From assembly GCF_048569485.1 (NCBI RefSeq), contig NC_134364.1:128379089-128443088 (forward strand): 64,000 nucleotides of DNA, written 5' to 3'. The number at the start of each line of letters is the position of its first letter. Position 1 is the first letter of the stretch. Below the pieces are notes generated by a model, which ran no database searches, was not told the origin of the DNA, and worked only from the letters and a program-made list of their open reading frames with translations. The DNA comes from Anomaloglossus baeobatrachus (taxonomy: Eukaryota > Chordata > Amphibia > Anura > Aromobatidae). This document shows positions 55,497 to 64,000 of this stretch, piece after piece. A program made the position numbers and the translations under genes.

Positions 55497-57045
55497 GGCA
55501 TACAAGAGCTGAGGAGGAGAGAGTACAGACGGGGCACACGAGCAGCGGAGGAGAGAGCGTACAGACGGGGCACACGAGCAGCGGAGGAGAGAGAGTACAG
55601 ACGGGGCACACGAGCAGCGGAGGAGAGAGAGTATAGACGGTGTACAAGAGCGGAGGAGAGAGTATAGACAGTGTACAAGAGCGGAGGAGAGAGTATAGAC
55701 AGTGTACAAGAGCAGAGGAGAGAGTATAGACAGTGTACAAGAGCAGAGGAGAGAGTATAGACAGTGTACAAGAGCGGAGGAGAGAGTATAGACAGTGTAC
55801 AAGAGCAGAGGAGAGAGTATAGACAGTGTACAAGAGCAGAGGAGAGAGTATAGACAGTGTACAAGAGCAGAGGAGAGAGTATAGACAGTGTACAAGAGCA
55901 GAGGAGAGAGTATAGACAGCGTACAAGAGCAGAGGAGAGAGTATAGACAGCGTACAAGAGCAGAGGAGAGAGTATAGACAGCGTACAAGAGCAGAGGAGC
56001 GCGTATAGACGGCGTACAAGAGCAGAGGAGAGAGTATAGACGGTGTACAAGAGCAGAGGAGAGAGTATAGACAGTGTACAAGAGCAGAGGAGAGAGTATA
56101 GACGGTGTACAAGAGCAGAGGAGAGAGTATAGACGGTGTACAAGAGCAGAGGAGAGAGTATAGACGGTGTACAAGAGCAGAGGAGAGAGTATAGACGGTG
56201 TACAAGAGCAGAGGAGAGAGTATAGACGGTGTACAAGAGCAGAGGAGAGAGTATAGACGGTGTACAAGAGCAGAGGAGAGAGTATAGACGGTGTACAAGA
56301 GCAGAGGAGAGAGTATAGACGGTGTACAAGAGCAGAGGAGAGAGTATAGACAGTGTACAAGAGCAGAGGAGAGAGTATAGACAGTGTACAAGAGCAGAGG
56401 AGAGAGTATAGACAGTGTACAAGAGCAGAGGAGAGAGTATAGACGGTGTACAAGAGCAGAGGAGAGAGTATAGACGGTGTACAAGAGCAGAGGAGAGAGT
56501 ATAGACGGTGTACAAGAGCAGAGGAGAGAGTATAGACAGTGTACAAGAGCAGAGGAGAGAGTATAGACAGTGTACAAGAGCAGAGGAGAGAGTATAGACA
56601 GTGTACAAGAGCAGAGGAGAGAGTATAGACGGTGTACAAGAGCAGAGGAGAGAGTATAGACGGTGTACAAGAGCAGAGGAGAGAGTATAGACGGTGTACA
56701 AGAGCAGAGGAGAGAGTATAGACAGTGTACAAGAGCAGAGGAGAGAGTATAGACAGTGTACAAGAGCAGAGGAGAGAGTATAGACAGTGTACAAGAGCAG
56801 AGGAGAGAGTATAGACGGTGTACAAGAGCAGAGGAGAGAGTATAGACGGTGTACAAGAGCAGAGGAGAGAGTATAGACGGTGTACAAGAGCAGAGGAGAG
56901 AGTATAGACAGTGTACAAGAGCAGAGGAGAGAGTATAGACAGTGTACAAGAGCAGAGGAGAGAGTATAGACAGTGTACAAGAGCAGAGGAGAGAGTATAG
57001 ACGGCGTACAAGAGCAGAGGAGCGCGTATAGACGGCGTACAGAGG
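55497..57045. repeat. 31-bp minisatellite in S100 intron 1 with 186-bp higher-order repeat
   Basis: About 49 copies of agtgtacaagagcagaggag followed by agagtatagac. From about 56341 to 56990 units alternate as three with acagtg then three with acggtg, repeated about three and a half times, a six-unit (186-bp) higher-order repeat. The minus strand is open in three frames because 31 is not a multiple of three and no frame contains a stop; this is not a gene. Confidence 0.95.
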
Positions 57046-57140
57046 ATAGATGTATAGAGGACAGGAGGGCAGTATACAGTATACAAGGACTGCAGTGCAC
57101 CGCTCTGGGCTATGACTGCGGGTCAGTGAGGTGTGAGGCA

Positions 57141-57225
57141 CTTACCAGGGGCTGAGGCAGCAGTTGTCAGAGGGAGCTGTGGATGGTGAGTCAGAGAGGA
57201 GGCATTTTCCAGTCACATATAAAGG
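57141..57225 (-). promoter_or_regulatory. S100 promoter: TATA box, AP-1-like site, non-coding exon 1 and donor
   Basis: On the minus strand cctttatatg (57215-57224) is a good TATA box. Transcription would start about 25-30 bases on, near 57190. An AP-1 consensus, TGAGTCA on the plus strand, lies at 57187-57193, around the start site. Exon 1 would run to 57146, where GTAAG (57145-57141) gives a splice donor. A non-coding first exon, then a long intron before the ATG, is the standard S100 layout. The start site itself is inferred. Confidence 0.7.
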
Positions 57226-57644
57226 CGGCTGTGCTCCTCCCCGACATCCCCCACATACAGGGGGGTCCTGACAGTTGGGGGGGACTCCTCCTCCCAGAGG
57301 GATGTCCTAGCACACACAGTGCTGCGCCGAACCTACCTAATTAACCCCTTCCTCACTGTGAGGTGACACACCCTGTACCGGCTGCTGGAAATTCACTGCA
57401 ATCTCTGTGATGTGAAAATGGACAAAGATCTGCAGCTACATTCCTCCTTATTTCAGCTGCTTGCTGTCAGTGAATGAGAACGCGCTTCTTTTGGTGTCTG
57501 TCCCAATGTATTCAGCCCAGGTTACAGCTTCAATGTATGAATGAATTCAGAACTCCTCCATCGCTTGTAGCGGAGGCAGAATACACAAATGCCCCATCCA
57601 GCTAGAAACCAACCAGAGCGGATGATCCTGCACATCACCGGCGG
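57226..57644. other. Upstream flank of the S100 gene, nothing further recognised
   Basis: GC-rich text near the promoter (ctcctccccgacatccccca) then ordinary sequence to 57644. I see no second gene or clear regulatory cluster. Confidence 0.5.
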
Positions 57645-58071
57645 TGTAAGGGTATGTGCACACGTTGCTTTTTACCTGCTTTTTTGCTGCTTTTTCTTCT
57701 GCGCTGTTTAATGCCAAAATGGATGTGTTCTTCTATTCAAGCAAAGTCTATGGGAATTTGGGTTTCTTGTTCACACTATGTTGTTCAAAATGCTGCCTTT
57801 TTGTGGCAGAACTTTGGTCAAAAACTCAGCTTTGCAGTGCAAAACCCAAATGGCAAAAACAATTGACATGTTGCTTCTTTGAAAAGCTGAGTTTTTGACC
57901 AAAGTTCTGCCACAAAAAGGCAGCATTTTGAACAACATAGTGTGAACAAGAAACCCAAATTCCCATAGACTTTGCTTGAATAGAAGAACACATCCATTTT
58001 GGCATTAAACAGCGCAGAAGAAAAAGCAGCAAAAAAGCAGGTAAAAAGCAACGTGCGCACATACCCTTACA
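57645..58071. mobile_element. Foldback element, nearly perfect palindrome
   Basis: 427 bp. The left arm tgtaagggtatgtgcacacg is the inverted complement of the right arm (gcgcacatacccttaca), and pairing continues about 195 bp inward through tttggtcaaaaactcagctt to a short loop near 57835-57880. A diverged relative with aaactcagc-type text lies near 48640-48760. No coding content; the same peptide is read from both strands because of the symmetry. No target duplication was identified. Confidence 0.85.
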
Positions 58072-58760
58072 GGCCAGACCGGGGCTAAAGTGGCCTAGGC
58101 CAGACTATACCCCTCTGGGCACGATTATACCCCTCCGTATACCCCAGCTGCTGTAGATCAGGGCCCCAGGCACCACACGGGGGCAGAGACAGTGCACAGG
58201 GCCCCAGGCAGCACACAGGGGGACATAGGCAGCACACAGGGGCCCCAGGCAGTACACAGGGGGGCAGAGACAGCACAATAGGGGAAGATAGAGAGCAAGG
58301 GGGGAAGAGACAAGGCAAAGGGGGGTAAGAGACAGCGCGCAAGAGGGGGAAGAGACAGTGCGCAAGGGGGAGGGGGAGACAGCGCACAATGGGGAGGGGG
58401 AGACAGCGCACAATGGGGAGGGGGAGACAGCGCACAATGGGGAGAAGAGACCGTGCAGAATGGGGGGAAGAGACCGTGCAGAATGGGGGGAAGAGAACAC
58501 GCAAAGGGGGTGAAGAAACAGCACGCAAGGCCACTTTGTGCTGTCTCTGCCCCCCTGTGTGATGTGTTGAGCCCCTGTGCAACGTCTGGTGCCCCGTTCT
58601 TGAGTATATCACTCAATGGTTCTCATAAGCGTGAAAAATCTGATCTACAGCAGCAGGGGTATATTCTGTCCTGGAGGAGTATAATCTGTCCTAGGCCACC
58701 TTATACCCCGGGGTATAGTTTGTCCTAGGCTATAATATACCCATGGTCTATACTCCTTTA
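58072..58760. repeat. Left inverted arm with minisatellite
   Basis: The stretch ggcctaggccagactatacc ... agctgctgtagatcagggcc is the inverted complement of 63010-63165, and the part ttcttgagtatatca (58597) with its left flank matches the inverted complement of 62520-62560. An irregular array (cacacagggggacatag, gggggagacagcgcac) occupies 58160-58530. The end part (58645-58760) again resembles the outer segment, inverted, so this block is itself a foldback. Confidence 0.65.
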
Positions 58761-59246
58761 GGGCAGAATATTAGTGTGTTTTTGCTGCTGTAGTGCTGCA
58801 GTATATATAGATGCACATACACAAACCATATACCATTTCATGTGGCTTTTGTCAGATTTTGATGCGGTCTGCAGCAGATTTCCCTCTTCCACGTGACACG
58901 AAGAAATCTGCTGTGATTCTGTACAAAAAATCCACATCATTGGGATGCAGATTTTGATGCAGATTGGCTGCTGACTTTTACCCTGTGGAAAATCAGCAGC
59001 AAATCTAGTGCACGGGAATAGGAGGACTTATGGCATGTGTTGGAGGCATTACACTGAACATAGATGTTCATTGTGGCAGATGGTGCAGGCCCATCAGTGC
59101 ATAGTTAATGTGTTAGGACTTGTTACGTATGGTTCTCTCTGCTCTCGATGATATGCACTTTACGTTCTCCAGTGTGAGCTCCTATTCTATCCTGATAAGG
59201 TAAATGAAGTGAACACACCTCCAACAAAAAAATATGTTTTCCAATT
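58761..59246. other. No gene recognised; possible leader of the Ginger-like element
   Basis: AT-rich text with cagattttgatgcagattgg-type words seen twice (58855-58870 and 58950-58968). It lies between the left inverted arm and the first coding remnant of the transposase. Confidence 0.4.
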
Positions 59247-60475
59247 TTGACGACAATGGAAGACCAACTGTATGATCAGCTTCTGAGATTCTACACTGCA
59301 ACACAACAAAAGCCCCCCAGTGGATCTACAATCGACCTCCAGAGACGTTCAAATGCCAAGTCCCAGTTTAGACAAACATCTAAGCCATATCGAGCAGAGA
59401 AAGGGATTATTTACTATGGAAAAGGGAGGTTCTCAGTAAAAGCCGACTAACAAATATCCTGAAGGCCTGAAACGACAACCCAAATTCTGGTGGCCATTTT
59501 GGCAGAGATAAAACATTTGCCAAAATTTCTGACTGTTGTTACTGGAAGGGAACGAAGAACGATGTTCACCAACATGTCAAAGCCTGGCAAAAATGTTTTG
59601 TCGCAAGTCCCAAAATCAGCAAAGAAGCTCCACCAGTCAGCAGTACCTGGAAAAGTATGGAGCTTAGTTGGGATTGATATGATCGATCTTCTTCAGGATA
59701 CATCAAACGGCAACAAATATATAGTTGCTGTCACTGATCATTTCTCCAAGTGGACTGAAACAACAGCTGTTCCAGACAAGAGTGCCATGTCAGTAGCAAA
59801 ATGTTAGTACACCATTATTTGCCGCTTAGGCTGTATGGACATTTTGATCAGCGACCAGGGAAGAGAGTTTATGAACTCGATCATTGACGACCTGATGGAT
59901 CATTTTCAAACAGATCACTGCATTTCATCTGCCTACCACCCACAAATAAATGGCTAGCGGGAACATGACAGTCGAACACTCAAAGAATCTCTTAGCAAGC
60001 CTGTCAATGACCCAGGAACCAACTGGGACCAGTTCATCCCGGGTGTTTTGTTTGCCTATCACACATCTGTGCATGCCTCAACCAAGTGGATTTCATTTGA
60101 GATCATGTATGGACGGAAGGCTAAGCTTCCTATTGACCTCAATCCATCAGTAAATGACACTGTGGATGTCATGTCTCTTTCAGATGATGCCAACCCTGAT
60201 GTGCTATATACACTCACAATCATTCATAACAGTATCCACCAACATCCATTCTGCTCAGGAACACCAAACCAAACGTGTTTATATCAAGAATCAACGTCGT
60301 ATTCATCGCATGGGTTCAAAGATGCAACCACACTGTGTTGGACCCTACTTAGTTGTGGAATCTTTAACCAAGGAACGAGTAAAACTTAAGAACAATAAGA
60401 TAGGCAAGATACTAAGCAACACCTACCATGCCAACAACCTTAAGCTTTACCAGGATGAAGAGACTTCTCTACCAC
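59247..60475 (+). pseudogene. Ginger-like integrase-type transposase, degraded
   Basis: Plus-strand remnants in several frames. The N-terminal part reads YDQLLRFYTATQQ ... KPYRAEKGIIYY; a zinc-binding part has GGHFGRDKT and a CYWKG-type stretch near 59500-59590; the DDE core has VWSLVGIDMIDLLQD, YIVAVTDHFSKWTE and ILISDQGREFMN, and the glutamate region AYHPQINGxREH is near 59935-59970; then come FAYHTSVHASTKW and MYGRKAKLPIDL; the C-terminus reads HCVGPYLVVESLTKERVKL. This pattern matches Ginger1 transposases and the host genes derived from them (KRBA2, GIN). In-frame stops at 59818 and 59956 and at least two frameshifts make it non-functional. Confidence 0.8.
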
Positions 60476-60563
60476 CCCAGTCCCCTGATGACTGTCCCAG
60501 TGCCACACTGAGACACAAGCAAACCAAGACTTTCAACCCACTACCATGTTCAGGAAGGAAGTA

Positions 60564-61756
60564 TGTGGCACCCTGGACAAGCCAGGTCGTCACAGAACTA
60601 CACCAACACACCCCACACTCCCAGCAGGCACACCGAAGTCAAACACAAAATCCTTGTTGCCTTCCTCCAGGGGCTGATGTCCACACCAGGGGGTGGGCCA
60701 GGCAGTTGGTCCCGCCCACCGAGGAGTTCACAGTCCTGGAGGCGGGAAAAGGAGTCAGTTTAGTTTGGAGATTAGTTTTGGAGAGGAGTTGAGGAGGAGT
60801 GAATGTGTGTGGTAGTAGAGGAGACTGACCGTGTCCGGGTGCGTGGCCCGGGCACATACAGCAAGGTTGGCAGACGGTGGTGACCGTCTGCAGGAGAGGC
60901 CGATTGAAGCGAACCGTAAGGACCGTGGATGGGCGGTGGCCCGGCGGTACCGGATCAGAGAGCAAAGAGAAGCCAGCACCATCCGGCAGGGCTTACGGAA
61001 ACCGACCAGGCTAGGAGTCGCCGTTAAACTGGTCAAATCTGTTAGCGAAGGGAACCTCCGGGGTTTCCCAGCAGTCAAGACCCGATTGAAGGCAACAGCT
61101 CACACCGTAGAGGGAAACACAGTCACTGCCAAGGCTACAGTTCCCAGGGCCAGAGCCTGCGGGCAAAAGGGGCTCCCTCAGCATCCATCACAAGCTGGGG
61201 AGCGGGTTACCGGTGGGAAGCCATTGGAACTGTAAACACAACATAGGTGCAGGGAAAGGCAGTCACCATCAACCTACCGGGAGGAGAACAACCGCAGCCG
61301 TCTGTGGGACCCGTCCATCCATCCGTTTGTTTTACCAGAGACTCCGTGTGAATTACTGGCTGAGTGAGTACCACCGTGCCGTGCGGCACCGCGCTGCCCC
61401 CGCGACCCTGCACCTCACCAGGCCCCATAACCCGCCTGCCATCCACCCCTACCCCTCACCGGGGCCCCGGGACAACCAATCCCCCTACCCACGGAGGGGA
61501 GAACCAACATCCAAGCTGCTCCCTGTCACCGCTCCCGGGATCCCCGTCCAGAGCAGCGGTGGTGTCACAACCTCACCACAACCGTGGGTGACGTCACGGA
61601 CAATCAATCCCCAAAACCATTCCCCTTTTCACTCACGGGCGAGGAACGCCGCTCGAGTCCCCGGGATCCGGCCCACCGCTCGAGCCACCACCGAGCAGCA
61701 GAGCAGCCGGACCCGAGCAGTGGGTGAGCGCAGCGTCCCCTCCTCCGCCCGCGACA
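60564..61756 (+). mobile_element. Solo LTR inside the Ginger-like element
   Basis: 1193 bp from TGTGGCACCCTGGACAAGC to CCGCCCGCGACA, related to but diverged from the LTR at 49811. Flanks agta and acta differ by one base, a likely decayed 4-bp duplication. An AATCAA/AATAAA-like signal position is changed relative to its relatives. It separates the transposase remnant from the OTU remnant. Confidence 0.85.
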
Positions 61757-61774
61757 ACTATCTTACCACCACTC

Positions 61775-62234
61775 TTGACCTTACGTTAAGTAGGGTTGTG
61801 TACTTTGGATGTACAAGAGATCTTGGACAATCACGGCGTACATATAAAACCAAAGGTGATGGGAACTGCTACTTTCGGGCCATCAGCTATATCCTGACAG
61901 GAACAGAGGACAACCACTCCCTTCTCAGAGCTAAAGTCATCCACCACATGAAAACTGACTTGTCCAAAAACCTGCAGGGCTGCTTTAATCAAGCTGTGAA
62001 TGAATATGTGAACACCTCTGGCATCTCTCGTGATGGAGTCTGGGCAACTGATGCAGAAATCATGGCCACAGCAAATCTGTTGAGTTGTGACATTGTCATC
62101 CACACAAAAGTCGGTGACACCATGGGTTGGTGACCTATCCCGCAAACTTAAATCTGCAGTCACCTACAGAACATGCACTTTATCTTGAAAACAAGCGCCA
62201 TCATTTTAATGTTGTTATCAGTGTTTACCTTTGA
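61775..62234 (+). pseudogene. OTU-family cysteine protease domain of the transposon
   Basis: The reading TKGDGNCYFRAISYILTG contains the OTU catalytic block (Asp and Cys of GDGNC). It continues through LLRAKVIHHM and WATDAEIMATANLLSCDIVI, and after a frame change near 62120-62135 ends HALYLENKRHHFNVVISVYL with the catalytic His region and a stop at about 62232. OTU proteases cleave ubiquitin. OTU domains are known companions of some Ginger1 transposases, and the position downstream of the integrase part fits one two-domain element. Degraded, so not functional. A host OTU gene is less likely because no exon structure is seen. Confidence 0.75.
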
Positions 62235-62473
62235 ACGTTTATATTGTAGTGTCCTGTCACCAGCCATGGGTACGATTATTGGCCGAAAGCGCTCTCTGGA
62301 GCCACTAATCGCCCCATGTAATGGTACCTTTATAAACTGAAGTTTCACAATGTTATGATATATTATATCCTGAACACGCACGTTTTTTATGAACCGTCAA
62401 GGTTTTCTGGTTGAAGTAAAAAAAGTCTGGGTATTTAGAGTTTTACACAATAAAATGTTGAAAAATTCTGTAA
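62235..62473. other. 3' part of the Ginger-like element, non-coding
   Basis: Short non-coding stretch with an AATAAA at about 62449 (acacaataaaatgttg) that could serve as the element's polyadenylation signal, about 215 bases after the OTU stop. Confidence 0.45.
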
Positions 62474-62538
62474 TTCTTGAGTATATCATCCATGGTGCTC
62501 ATAAATGTGAAAAAAATGATCTTTAATATACTCAAGAA
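62474..62538. repeat. Small palindrome ttcttgagtatat / atatactcaagaa
   Basis: The segment starts ttcttgagtatatcatc and ends aatatactcaagaa. The first half is a direct copy of 58597-58645. It marks the inner end of the right inverted arm. Confidence 0.7.
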
Positions 62539-63175
62539 CGAGGCCCCAAATGTCGCACAGGGGCCCCAGACATCGCACAGGGGGATAGAGTCAACGCACA
62601 GGGGCCCCTAGACATCAAACAGGGGCCCCAGACATCGCACAGGGGGATAGAGTCATCGCACAGGGGCCCTGCGTGTTGCATCTTTTCCCCCCTTGCACGC
62701 TGTCTCTGCCCCACTATGCGCAGCCTGGGGTCCCGTGTGCTGTCTCTGCCCCCATGTGTGCTGCCTGGAGCTCCGTGCACTACCTGGGACCTCATGCGCT
62801 GCCTGGAGCCCCTCTGCGCTGCCTGGAGCCCCTCTGCGCTGCCTGGAGTCCCTCTGAGCTGCCTGGGGCCCCGTACGTTGCCTAGGGTCTTGTGCGCTGC
62901 ATGGTGCCAATATGCATTGCCCGAGGTCCCGTGCGCTTCCTGGGGCCCTAGGCGCTGTCTCTGCCCTCCCCTGTGCACTGCCGGGGACCCCTGTGCGCTG
63001 TCTGGGGCCCTGATCTACAGCAGCTGGTGTATATGTAGGGGTATAATCTGGCCTAGGCCAATTTATACCCTGGGGTATAATTTGGGCTAGGCCAGAATAT
63101 ACCCGGGGTATATTCTGGCCTAAGCCACTTTAACCCCGGGTATATTATGGGCGGGGGGTTATTCTGGCCTATTAC
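62539..63175. repeat. Right inverted arm with minisatellite
   Basis: Irregular array of aggggccccagacatcgcac and ctgcctggagcccctctgcg units, then gatctacagcagctggtgta and repeated ctggcctaggcc and tataccc words, the inverted counterpart of 58072-58160. With the left arm it brackets the integrase and OTU remnants. Confidence 0.65.
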
Positions 63176-63880
63176 ACCGACACTGCTCTGCACCGAACAT
63201 CACCGGCTGGCCCTGCCCTGTACTGAACATCACCGGCCGGCCAGCCCTTTCCCGTACTGGTACATCACTGGCCGGCACTGCCCTGTACTGAACATCACTA
63301 GCCGGCCCTCCCTCATAGTGGTACATCATTGGCCAACTGTCCCTTCCCCGTACTGGTACTTCACTATCCGGCCCATCCTCATACTGGTACGCCACCGTCT
63401 GGCACTGCGTTATACTGAACATCACCTGCCAGCCCTGCTCCATACTGGTACATCACCAGCCGGCCCTACCGCGTATTAGTACATGATCAACTGGCCCTTC
63501 CCCATACTGGTACACCACAGGTCGGCCCTGCCCCGTGCTGGTACACCACAGGTCGGTCCTGCCTCATACTGATACACCACTGGCTGGCCCTGCCCCGTAC
63601 TGGTACACCACAGGTCGGTCCTGCCCCGTGCTGGTACACCACAGGTCGGTCCTGCCCCGTGCTGGTACACCACAGGTCGGTCCTGCCCCGTGCTGGTACA
63701 CCACAGGTCGGTCCTGCCCCGTGCTGGTACACCACAGGTCGGTCCTGCCCCATGCTGGTACACCACAGGTCGGTCCTGCCCCGTGCTGGTACACCACAGG
63801 TCGGTCCTGCCCCATGCTGGTACACCACAGGTCAGTCCTGCCCCATGCTGGTACACCACATGTCGGTCCTGCCCTGCTGG
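63176..63880. repeat. 31-bp minisatellite
   Basis: From about 63480 regular 31-bp copies of ctggtacaccacaggtcggt followed by cctgccccgtg; 63180-63475 holds diverged ancestral units (cggtacatcactggccggc). The array stops at the LTR start at 63881. Confidence 0.93.
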
Positions 63881-64000
63881 TGTGACCTGGCGCCACCAGG
63901 TGGTCACAGAGGAACATACACCCCACACAACACCATCCCACACCAGGTTCCATCAGCCACAAAACCCTAGCCACCCCCCTCAGGGTAGGAAGGACACACC
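63881..64000 (+). mobile_element. Start of another LTR, cut by the window edge
   Basis: The sequence begins tgtgacctggcgccaccagg and continues tggtcacagagg, the same terminal inverted-repeat design as the LTRs at 49811 and 60564. Only 120 bp are visible, so family and whether it is solo or part of a full element are open. Confidence 0.55.

Noticed and set aside
55386-57141. Three overlapping minus-strand open frames of about 560 codons
   Set aside because: Caused by a 31-bp repeat without stops; they lie in S100 intron 1 and run through its spliced region.
59247-60475. Retroviral or Gypsy pol remnant
   Set aside because: No reverse transcriptase, protease or LTRs belong to it; motif wording and the OTU companion fit a Ginger DNA transposon better. 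The LTR at 60564 is a later insertion.
61775-62234. Host OTU deubiquitinase exon
   Set aside because: No splice sites or further exons; it follows a Ginger-type integrase remnant and is itself broken, so a transposon origin is more likely.

Overview
The window reads as non-coding vertebrate chromosome, most likely from an amphibian (probably a frog). The basis is one host gene of the vertebrate-only S100 family with its classic three-exon layout, a CR1-type LINE, a Ty3/Gypsy chromovirus and a Gypsy element with a SCAN-like capsid (types that persist in fish and amphibians but not as intact elements in mammals), and many dispersed sequences of the kind that crowd anuran genomes. The organism is inferred; no species-diagnostic sequence was identified.

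Layout. 1-870: a 29-33 bp minisatellite. 930-2020: the end of a hAT element and a minus-strand CR1-like LINE piece. 2021-4453: no gene seen. 4462-13941: a non-autonomous hAT transposon with a perfect 8-bp target duplication, swollen by 34-bp and 30-bp arrays and carrying a very young tandem LTR element (LTR-gag-LTR-gag-LTR, 6040-11779). 14336-25140: a stack of LTR elements, with a solo LTR (14882-16093) and a Gypsy provirus (16109-23481) apparently inside an older LTR, then another solo LTR (24026-25140). 23930-26160 and 33590-40440: two blocks of one 31-bp minisatellite with matching right flanks, the second split by a chromovirus (33644-39541). 26310-33560: dispersed repeats, an inverted-repeat element with arrays (28412-29448), and two palindromic TTAA elements placed end to end, one holding a 144-bp self-complementary array. 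40867-49810: more minisatellites, including a 6.2-kb array of about 53-bp units.

Host gene. 51240-57240 on the minus strand carries an S100 EF-hand gene: a TATA box and non-coding exon 1, then two coding exons giving 91 residues, then a polyadenylation signal. Its two introns are filled with tandem arrays and a mariner-type transposon whose interior is replaced by a 42-bp array.

57645-63175: foldback elements and inverted arms around a decayed Ginger-like DNA transposon (integrase-type transposase plus OTU protease), split by a solo LTR. 63480-64000: another 31-bp array and the start of one more LTR.

By my tally of coordinates about 30% of the window is minisatellite. The main theme is interplay between arrays and transposons: the larger DNA transposons here carry an internal array, and most LTR insertions lie in or at the edge of arrays. 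Nearly all long open frames in the window are by-products of tandem repetition.
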